Below the pieces are notes generated by a model. It was not told where the DNA came from. It was given only the letters and a program-made list of their open reading frames with translations, and did not search any database. A stretch of DNA of 46,098 bases from Clostridia bacterium (GTDB taxonomy: Bacteria; Bacillota; Clostridia; TANB77; CAG-508): positions 1 through 46,098 of the forward strand of contig JAAWFD010000032.1 of the NCBI GenBank assembly GCA_022794615.1. Direction: 5' to 3'. Position 1 is the stretch's first letter, and each line of letters begins with the position of its first letter. Of the stretch, positions 38,857 through 46,098 are shown piece by piece. The translations under genes were made by a program, and so were the position numbers.

Positions 38857-40092
38857 CTATTCATATTTTTTTAGTATTATCGTTGAGTTGTGTCCTCCAA
38901 ATCCTAACGAATTTGATGCTGCATATTTTATCTCTACTTTTCTTCCTTCATTTGGTACTATATCTAAATAGCATTCTTCATCTGGTACTTTGTAATTTAT
39001 TGTTGCTGGTACAAATCCTTCTTCTAATGCCTTTACACATGCAATTGCTTCTACTCCCCCTGCTGCTCCTAATAAATGTCCTGTATGTCCTTTTGTTGAG
39101 CTTACCATTACTTTCTTACTTGCATCTCCTAATGCTCTTTTTATTGCCATTGTTTCGCATGAATCATTTAAGTGTGTTGATGTTCCATGTGCATTGATAT
39201 AATCTATATCTTCTGGTTTTATTTTTGCATCTTCTATTGCATTTACTATTGCTCTTGCTCCTCCTTCACCTTCTGGTGCTGGTGATGTTATATGATATGC
39301 ATCTGATGATGCTCCATATCCTACTACTTCTGCATATATTTTTGCATTTCTTTTCTTTGCATGTTCTAATTCTTCTAATACTAAAATTCCTGCTCCTTCT
39401 CCCATTACAAATCCACTTCTTTCTTTATCAAATGGGATACTTGCTCTGTTTTTATCTAATGTTGTACTAAGTGCTTTTATATTTGCAAATCCTGATATTC
39501 CTGTTGGTGTTATACTTGCTTCTGTTCCTCCTGCAATAACCGCTTCTTGATATCCATGTTTTATCATTCTATATGCTTCTCCTATTGAGTGTGTTGCACT
39601 TGCACATGCTGTTACTATTGCAAATGATTCTCCTTTTGCTCCTATGTCTAATGCTACATTTCCTGTTGCCATATTTGCTATTACCATTGGTATATACATT
39701 GGTGATACCTTGTCTGGAGATTTTTGATAGCAGTTCTCTACTTGTTCTTCTATTGTTTCTAATCCTCCAATTCCTGAACTTACTATTACTCCTAATTTTT
39801 CCATATTCGTGTTTTCCGCTGTTATTCCACTATCTTTTATTGCTTCTCTTGATGCTATTACTGCAAATTGCGAATATCTATCCATTCTGTTTACTCTCTT
39901 TTTTTCAAAATAATCTTCTGGATTATATCCCTTTACTTCTGCTGCTAATTTTACTTTTTGATTATTTGTATCAAATAGTGTTATTTCATCTATTCCACAC
40001 TTTCCTTCTTTTATTCCTTTCCAAAATTCTTCTGCTGTATTTCCTAATGGTGTTATGGCTCCTAGCCCTGTTATTACAACTCTTCTTTCCAT
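38857..40092 (-). CDS. fabF: 3-oxoacyl-[ACP] synthase II FabF
   Basis: VITGLGAITPLGNTAEEFWKGI; VTACASATHSIGEAY; NAHGTSTHLND; STKGHTGHLLGAAG; start ATG 40092. Confidence 0.97.
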   Translation of the reverse strand: MERRVVITGLGAITPLGNTAEEFWKGIKEGKCGIDEITLFDTNNQKVKLAAEVKGYNPEDYFEKKRVNRMDRYSQFAVIASREAIKDSGITAENTNMEKLGVIVSSGIGGLETIEEQVENCYQKSPDKVSPMYIPMVIANMATGNVALDIGAKGESFAIVTACASATHSIGEAYRMIKHGYQEAVIAGGTEASITPTGISGFANIKALSTTLDKNRASIPFDKERSGFVMGEGAGILVLEELEHAKKRNAKIYAEVVGYGASSDAYHITSPAPEGEGGARAIVNAIEDAKIKPEDIDYINAHGTSTHLNDSCETMAIKRALGDASKKVMVSSTKGHTGHLLGAAGGVEAIACVKALEEGFVPATINYKVPDEECYLDIVPNEGRKVEIKYAASNSLGFGGHNSTIILKKYE

Positions 40093-40115
40093 CTTTTTCT
40101 TTCCTTTCAATATTT

Positions 40116-40859
40116 TTACATTAACATTCCGCCATCTACATTTAATACTTGACCTGTTATATATGTATTTTCTTCTCCTCCTAAAAAGTACACTGCATTT
40201 GCAACTTCTTCTGCTGTTCCCATCTTTTTAAGTGGTATTTGTATATTTATATTTTCCTTAACTGCATCTGTTAATACTGATGTCATATCTGTTTCGATAA
40301 ATCCTGGTGCTATTGCATTTGATAATATGTTTCTACTTGCTAATTCTTTTGCTATACTTTTTGTAAAACCGATTATTCCTGCTTTTGATGCTGAATAATT
40401 GCATTGTCCTGCATTACCTGATACTCCTACTACTGATGATATGTTTACTATTCTTCCTTTTCTTTGTTTCATCATGTATGGTATTACATTTTTTGTTACA
40501 TTAAATGTCCCTTTTAAATTAACTTCTATTACTCTATCAAAGTCTTCCTCACTCATTCTCATTAATAGATTGTCTTTTGTTATCCCTGCATTATTGACTA
40601 ATACATCTATCTTTCCATTTACTTCTATTGCCTTTTTTACCATGCTTTCGCAGTCTTGCATATTTGTTACATCTGTTTTTATGAATGTTATTTTTATATC
40701 TTTTCCCTGTTTTATTTCTTCTTCTACTTTCTTTAAATCTGTTTTGTCTGATACATAATTTATTACTAAATTATATCCTTCTCTTGCAAATCTTTGTGCT
40801 ATAGCTTTTCCTATTCCTCTTGTTCCTCCTGTTATTAGTGCTACATTATTTTCATTCAT
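40116..40859 (-). CDS. fabG: 3-oxoacyl-[ACP] reductase FabG
   Basis: ALITGGTRGIGKAIAQRFA; NNAGITKDNLLMRM; NYSASKAGIIGFTKS. Confidence 0.97.
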   Translation of the reverse strand: MNENNVALITGGTRGIGKAIAQRFAREGYNLVINYVSDKTDLKKVEEEIKQGKDIKITFIKTDVTNMQDCESMVKKAIEVNGKIDVLVNNAGITKDNLLMRMSEEDFDRVIEVNLKGTFNVTKNVIPYMMKQRKGRIVNISSVVGVSGNAGQCNYSASKAGIIGFTKSIAKELASRNILSNAIAPGFIETDMTSVLTDAVKENINIQIPLKKMGTAEEVANAVYFLGGEENTYITGQVLNVDGGMLM

Positions 40860-40923
40860 TTAACTATCATTCCTTTCTTTAATAGAATAATTTAGACAAA
40901 CACTTCTTAAGTTTTCAATATTA

Positions 40924-41874
40924 CTAATCCTTCTTTACTTCCTTAATCATTTCTTCTAATTGTTCTAAATTTTGTATTGCATAACATTTTATTTCTGTAT
41001 CTTTTAGCTCTTTTTTTATAAATCCTGTAATTGATTTTCCTGGTCCTATTTCTATAAATGTGTCTATTCCTCTCTCTTGCATTGCTTTTATTGTTTTATC
41101 AAATCTTACTGGACTTACTATATGTTTTGATAATATTTCTTGGAAGTTATCTCCTTTTTTATATGTTTCTCCATCTATATTTTTTATTACTTTAATTTCT
41201 GATTTTTGATCATCTATTTCCACTTTTTGTAATTCCTTTGTGTATAACTCTCTTGCTTTTTCTAATTTTTCTGTGTGGAATGGTCCGCTTGTTTTTAGTT
41301 TTACTATTTTGATTGCTCCTAACTCTTTTAGTTCTTTCATTGCTTCTTCTACTGCTTCTAAGTTTCCAGATATTACTGTTTGATTTGTATAGTTATAGTT
41401 TGCAGGTACTACAAATTTTCCTTGTTTTCTTTTTTCTTCACATACTTTTTCTATTTTTTCTGTTTCTATTCCCATTACTGCTGCCATTGAGTATTCTTCA
41501 TTTGGTATATAATTTCCCATATAATAACTTCTTTTTTGTAATAGCTTTAAGCATTTTTCTAAGTCTAAATATCCTGCATATGTTAATGCTACATATTCTC
41601 CTAGACTTAGCCCAGCTGTTACTTCTGCTTTTATCCCTTTTGATTTTATTACTTCTAATGTTGCTAGACTTGTTAATGCTATTGCTATTTGTGTGTTTTC
41701 TGTTTTTGATAGTTCTTCTTCACTTGATTCAAAACATAATCTTTCTGTATCTATTCCTAATATTTCATTCGCCTCTTTGTATATTTGCCTTGCTTCTTCA
41801 TATTTATCATATATGTCCTTTCCCATTCCTACAAATTGGCTTCCTTGCCCTGGAAATAAAAATGCTATTTTCAT
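40924..41874 (-). CDS. fabD: Malonyl-CoA:ACP transacylase FabD
   Basis: IAFLFPGQGSQFVGMGKDIYD; AGLSLGEYVALTYAG. Confidence 0.97.
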   Translation of the reverse strand: MKIAFLFPGQGSQFVGMGKDIYDKYEEARQIYKEANEILGIDTERLCFESSEEELSKTENTQIAIALTSLATLEVIKSKGIKAEVTAGLSLGEYVALTYAGYLDLEKCLKLLQKRSYYMGNYIPNEEYSMAAVMGIETEKIEKVCEEKRKQGKFVVPANYNYTNQTVISGNLEAVEEAMKELKELGAIKIVKLKTSGPFHTEKLEKARELYTKELQKVEIDDQKSEIKVIKNIDGETYKKGDNFQEILSKHIVSPVRFDKTIKAMQERGIDTFIEIGPGKSITGFIKKELKDTEIKCYAIQNLEQLEEMIKEVKKD

Positions 41875-41953
41875 TCTTTTTAACCATTCCTTCCATATAA
41901 TTATTGTAATAATTTAGTTTGTCTCTACTACGGATACTTATATTTCGTTTGTT

Positions 41954-41982
41954 ATTTTACCATTCATCTTGTTTGTTTTCAA
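41954..41982 (-). promoter_or_regulatory. Candidate sigma-A promoter of the fab/acc operon
   Basis: Minus strand TTGAAA (41982-41977) N17 TAAAAT (41959-41954), 72-100 bp upstream of fabD. Confidence 0.6.
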
Positions 41983-42173
41983 TTATATTGACCATACAGT
42001 TCAATTATTTCTTTGTATCTTTTTGTGACATTTTATATGATTTTTGTTTTGCATTTTTAATTTCTTACACTTTTCTTTAAAAAATAAAACTATATAATAC
42101 TATAAATTAGATAAAATAAAAAATAGCCAAGTCATACTTAACTATCTTTTTATTTACATTCAAATATAATTAT

Positions 42174-42986
42174 TTAATCTACTATTTTTTCCATTCCATT
42201 ATATACTAAATCGACCCATTTTGCTGTTTTAGGACAAAAATTAGTTCTTACTGCTTCTAAAGTTTTTCCTTCATAATACTTCCCATCTTCTGATAGATAA
42301 TTATCATGTAGCTTTTGTGCAGCTACTCTTAGCCCTTCTTCTACTGAACTGTATTTTATTAATTTTCCCTTTGACATTAAGCTTATATAATTATGTGTTT
42401 TTCTATGACTTTGTACAATATCCCATCCTGACTCGGCTGATATTAGTCCACAGAAAAATATTTCATTAATTTGATATTCTTCACATAAATCATATATTAT
42501 ATCACTATTATTATAAAAGAACTTTGTCTTATCTTGTTTTACTCTTGATATTAGTATTTTAAAATCTTCTTTTGATAATCCTGTTCTTTTTGTTAAATCC
42601 ATATCCTTAGATATTGTTACTTCTTCAATTGTTTTATATGTTGGCTCTGCTATTAGTACTTCTTCTAGTTCTATTTTTACTTCTTCTAGTTTTGCCTCAT
42701 CTTTTTGTCTTTGTGTAAGTGATTCTCTTCCTGTTACTTTGCTATATGTTATCTCCCTTTTTGCTAATGCTTGTATTTGCATTTCTGATTTTGTTTCTAT
42801 TCGTATTCTTTCTATTGGTTGTCTTCCTATGTTTTTTACCATTTGTGTTTCTGACTCCATATCTTTTGATATTTCTGTTGCTTTTGAATTTTTTAATTGA
42901 ATGTAAGTAGTTAATATTGCAATAATTATTATTGGTAATATTAATAGTTGTTTTATAGTCATTTGCATGACTTTTGTATTTTCCAT
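42174..42986 (-). CDS. Membrane-anchored protein with C-terminal glucosaminidase/lysozyme-like domain
   Basis: N-terminal TM; C-terminal INEIFFCGLISAESGWDIVQSHRKTHNYISLMSKGKLIKYSSVEEGLRVAAQKLHDNYLS. Confidence 0.6.
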   Translation of the reverse strand: MENTKVMQMTIKQLLILPIIIIAILTTYIQLKNSKATEISKDMESETQMVKNIGRQPIERIRIETKSEMQIQALAKREITYSKVTGRESLTQRQKDEAKLEEVKIELEEVLIAEPTYKTIEEVTISKDMDLTKRTGLSKEDFKILISRVKQDKTKFFYNNSDIIYDLCEEYQINEIFFCGLISAESGWDIVQSHRKTHNYISLMSKGKLIKYSSVEEGLRVAAQKLHDNYLSEDGKYYEGKTLEAVRTNFCPKTAKWVDLVYNGMEKIVD

Positions 42987-43108
42987 CTTATCTCCCTTTT
43001 TTCCTTTTTGTTAAATAACACTTTTGCATTTTAACATTGTTTTTATTTTCTGTCAAATCCGACTTTTTTGTACATACTATACCCTATAATTGCTAAATTT
43101 TCAAGGAT

Positions 43109-43672
43109 TTATATGATTTCTTCTAAATTTCTTATAATTCTAATAATTACTTCTTCTCTTGAAAATTCTCTATTATACTCTTTCTTCAATGATGTCACGA
43201 TATGTTCTAATTCTAACGGAAATTCTGTTTCATTCACATTAAATCCCATACTTATTAGTAAATAGTTTATTTTCTCCCCTATTGAATTTACTTCTGTTAG
43301 TATTCCACAAATTTTTTTTTCTTTTAGTAATAAATCGTTTGGCTCTTTTATTTTTAATTCAATATTATATAATTCTTGAATCGCTTTTTGGATTGCTTTT
43401 GCTATATCTACTGTTAAGTTTTCTAATTCTTCTACTTTCTTATCTGGCTTTAGAACTATTGTCATTGCTATATTGTTTTCTTTTCCTGTATACCATATTC
43501 TTCCTTTAGTTCCTATTCCTCCTGTTTGTGCTTCTGCTATTATTATACTTCCATTGTTTATATTATCTATATTTCTTTTTGCATATTTATGTGTAGAATC
43601 TATTGTTTCAAAATATTGGACTTTCTTTCCTATATATCTACTATTAGATTTTTCTATTTCATTTATTTTCAT
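43109..43672 (-). CDS. birA: Biotin-[acetyl-CoA-carboxylase] ligase, catalytic domain only
   Basis: YFETIDSTHKYAKRN; AEAQTGGIGTKGRIWYT; EPNDLLLKEKKICGILTE; no N-terminal HTH. Confidence 0.88.
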   Translation of the reverse strand: MKINEIEKSNSRYIGKKVQYFETIDSTHKYAKRNIDNINNGSIIIAEAQTGGIGTKGRIWYTGKENNIAMTIVLKPDKKVEELENLTVDIAKAIQKAIQELYNIELKIKEPNDLLLKEKKICGILTEVNSIGEKINYLLISMGFNVNETEFPLELEHIVTSLKKEYNREFSREEVIIRIIRNLEEII

Positions 43673-43715
43673 TTCATTTGCTCCATTTATATATTATATG
43701 TTACTCTCTTTCCTG

Positions 43716-44672
43716 TTATGCCTTTGTTATTATCATATTAGCCATATATAATATGTATATTACTAAAAATATTATTCCGTTTTCTCTTGTCATTTCATCT
43801 TTTTTGCCTATATATGGGAATAAAGTAAATAATACAGTTCCTAATATTAATACTAAGAAGTCCCAATTATATGCTGTTGAATATGATATTGGACTTAATA
43901 CTGATGATACACCTATGATTAATAATATATTAAATATTTGTGAACCTACTATATTTCCTATTGCCATGTCTACTTCACCTTTTCGTGTTGCTGTTATTGA
44001 TGTTATTAGTTCTGGTAAACTTGTACTAAATGCTACTACTGTTAAACTTATCATTTTTTCGGTTATTCCTATTGCTTTCGCAATACTTGATGCTCCATTT
44101 ACAACAAAGTCTCCTCCAAATTTTAATGCTACTATTCCTATTATTATTTTTATTGTTGCTTTTAGCATACTTTCTGTACTTTCATCTAACACTATCTCTT
44201 TGTCAAATTCATTTCCCTTTTTTGCCATTACTATGTTGTATATTATAAATATTGCGCATAAAGCTATTAATATAAATCCTTCTACTTTTGTTATTGTACT
44301 ATCTCCTCCATTTATACATAATAGGAAAAATAGTATTGTTATAAATACAGTAAATGGATTTTCTATTACTCTTGTCTCCCTTTTAAATACTAATGGTTTT
44401 ATTATTGAACATATTCCTAATATTAAAAATAAATTTGATATATTGCTTCCTACCACATTTCCTAATGCTAAATCTGAATGCCCCTCTAATGCTGATGTTA
44501 CACTTACCATTAATTCTGGCATAGATGTTCCTATTGCTACTATTGTTAGACCTATTATTATTGTTGGTATATTGAATCTCTTTGCTACATTACTTGCTCC
44601 ATCTACTAATATGTCTGACCCTTTTATTAATAGTGCAAATCCTAAAATTAGTAAAACTACACTTACTATCAT
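43716..44672 (-). CDS. CaCA-family calcium/sodium antiporter (YrbG-like)
   Basis: Two alpha-repeats: GSDILVDGASNVAKRFNIPTIIIGLTIVAIGTSMPEL...LGNVVGSNISNLFLILG and GGDFVVNGASSIAKAIGITEKMISLTVVAFSTSLPEL...IGNIVGSQIFNILLIIG. Confidence 0.93.
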   Translation of the reverse strand: MIVSVVLLILGFALLIKGSDILVDGASNVAKRFNIPTIIIGLTIVAIGTSMPELMVSVTSALEGHSDLALGNVVGSNISNLFLILGICSIIKPLVFKRETRVIENPFTVFITILFFLLCINGGDSTITKVEGFILIALCAIFIIYNIVMAKKGNEFDKEIVLDESTESMLKATIKIIIGIVALKFGGDFVVNGASSIAKAIGITEKMISLTVVAFSTSLPELITSITATRKGEVDMAIGNIVGSQIFNILLIIGVSSVLSPISYSTAYNWDFLVLILGTVLFTLFPYIGKKDEMTRENGIIFLVIYILYMANMIITKA

Positions 44673-44778
44673 TCTATTCCTACTTTCTTTTACGTCGTAT
44701 AATCCTTTTTTACGACTTGTTATACATTCATTCGCATATTATATTAACTTTTTTATTTTTTTTCAATAGTATTTATAT

Positions 44779-44815
44779 AAAAAGTCTTAAGATTTTACTC
44801 TTAAGACTTTTTGAT
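44779..44815. terminator. Terminator hairpin between antiporter and MucBP gene
   Basis: AAAAAGTCTTAAGA-TTTTAC-TCTTAAGACTTTTT. Confidence 0.75.
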
Positions 44816-44862
44816 TTTATGTGAAATATATTGCACTTCTTATGTATTTTTGTTTCACATTT

Positions 44863-46098
44863 TTAATTTTTAAACTTATTGTATATAATTGTACCTTTTA
44901 TAGCAAATACTGCTAATGTTACTGTTGTTATTGTTATAGCTACAAATGATATTATTGTGATTTGTTGTTTTGAAAGACCTGCAGATGGTAATTTTCCATC
45001 TGATATCGTTGTGTCAGTAGTTTCTCCATCACTTCCATTTGTTCCACCGTTTCCTCCTGTGTTTTCCCCTGTATTTCCTCCTGGTGTATTTACATCTTCT
45101 CCTGGTACTTTTTCTTTTTGATAATAATAGATTACTTCTTCATTTGTTGTCATCTTTCCTTCTCGTTTCCCTATTATCTCTACAAATTCATATCCTGATA
45201 TTTCTTTTTTCTCTGTCTTGTATTCTTTGCCTTCATATCCTTTTATTACTATATCTTCTGCTAGTACATCATTTGTGTCTTTGTCTATATATTTTACTGT
45301 TACTATAACAACTGCTTTCTTTTTGTAGTAGTATGATACTGTAATTACATCTTTTTCCATTGTCCCTTCATTATTTGTTGGTAATTTTTCTTGTACTACA
45401 TCATATCCTTCTATTTCTTTTGGCTCTATTTTGTATTCATCGCCTTCATTCCCTTCATGTATTGTATTGAATAATATTTCTCCTGTATCTATATCTATAT
45501 GCTTTTCTATTACTCCTTTTGTTACATGTTTATAATAATATTTTACTATTACTTCATCTTCTGTCATTGTTATATTCTTTTCCTCTGGTTCTTCTACCAA
45601 TACATATCCTTCTATGTTTTTTGATATAGTATTATACTCTTTTCCTACATATCCTTCTTCTACTATTTCTTCTATTAGTCTGTCTGTATCTTTTTCTATG
45701 TATTGTACTTTTATTTGTGCCTTTTTTGCATAATGTATTTCTATTACATTTTTTTCTTCTTTTGCTACTATTGTTAATGGTATTCCTTTTTCTTCTACCA
45801 ATACATATCCTTCTATTATTTTGTCTTCGTAGCTGTCTATTATTTCTTTGTATGTTGCTATACCTTTTACTGTTTTGCTTTCGTCTTTTTCTCCATTGTA
45901 GTAGTATTCTACCTTGTATTTTATGTCTGTTCTTTTTTCATAATAGATATTTATTACATTTTTTGTTTCATCTGCTTCTATTGTTATTTCTTCTTTGTCT
46001 GCTGTTGCATTCGTATATCCTGGTATGTCTATTTTTTCTGTTTCTGCCTTTATTATTCCTCCATATACTCCTTCTTCTTCTTTTGCTTCATGTATTAC
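44863..46098 (-). CDS. MucBP-domain repeat surface protein with LPSAG sorting signal; 5' end beyond the window
   Basis: Repeats of VTVKYIDKDTNDVLAEDIVIKGYEGKEYKTEKKEISGYEFVE type; C-terminus GKLPSAGLSKQQ + TM + KGTIIYNKFKN; the reading frame stays open to position 46098. Confidence 0.85.
   Translation of the reverse strand, partial: VIHEAKEEEGVYGGIIKAETEKIDIPGYTNATADKEEITIEADETKNVINIYYEKRTDIKYKVEYYYNGEKDESKTVKGIATYKEIIDSYEDKIIEGYVLVEEKGIPLTIVAKEEKNVIEIHYAKKAQIKVQYIEKDTDRLIEEIVEEGYVGKEYNTISKNIEGYVLVEEPEEKNITMTEDEVIVKYYYKHVTKGVIEKHIDIDTGEILFNTIHEGNEGDEYKIEPKEIEGYDVVQEKLPTNNEGTMEKDVITVSYYYKKKAVVIVTVKYIDKDTNDVLAEDIVIKGYEGKEYKTEKKEISGYEFVEIIGKREGKMTTNEEVIYYYQKEKVPGEDVNTPGGNTGENTGGNGGTNGSDGETTDTTISDGKLPSAGLSKQQITIISFVAITITTVTLAVFAIKGTIIYNKFKN

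Noticed and set aside
41977-42010. Direct repeat TTCAATTAT x2 upstream of fabD as a FapR/FabT operator
   Set aside because: Does not match the known FapR or FabT consensus and is AT-rich enough to occur by chance.
43678-44769. 363-aa plus-strand ORF opposite the antiporter
   Set aside because: The minus-strand frame has clear CaCA alpha-repeats; the antisense ORF is low-complexity and compositional.
1-46098. CRISPR array or tRNA/rRNA genes
   Set aside because: No regularly spaced direct repeats with unique spacers and no recognisable tRNA or rRNA sequence found by eye; a tRNAscan/Infernal run would be decisive.

Overview
AT-rich window from a low-GC, spore-forming Firmicute (Clostridia-like), read from gene content. 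Most genes are on the minus strand. (1) 317-17836: a cluster of very large secreted repeat proteins (DUF11 / SdrD-B / Cna-B-like). A two-gene unit (ORFs 8650-4361 and 4339-317) appears a second time as one 2939-aa ORF (17836-9017), with a relic sorting signal plus a second signal-anchor at the internal junction. (2) 18.2-19.1 kb: an Asn-rich / small membrane protein gene pair preceded by an exact match to the sigma-K consensus. (3) 19.2-25.4 kb: radC-mreBCD-pbp2-minC, with no minD or minE. (4) 25.5-28.8 kb: mecA, two CotF-like coat gene pairs and an M23 peptidase. (5) pcrA, a low-MW tyrosine phosphatase, a DUF421 protein and a SleB-like hydrolase. (6) 33.7-41.9 kb: a FAS-II/ACC operon, fabD-fabG-fabF-accB-fabZ-accC-accD-accA-fabI. 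(7) A glucosaminidase-like protein, birA, a Ca/Na antiporter and a truncated MucBP/LPXTG-like protein running off the right edge. Two dispersed palindrome families stand out. One is a 27-bp REP-like repeat (3 copies, two forming a REPIN-like inverted pair); one copy encodes the last 7 residues and stop codon of the 2939-aa ORF. The other is a 3'-end hairpin family (4 copies) with a swapped core stem and a wobble pair whose orientation matches the strand of the upstream gene. No rRNA, tRNA, CRISPR array or transposase gene was recognised.
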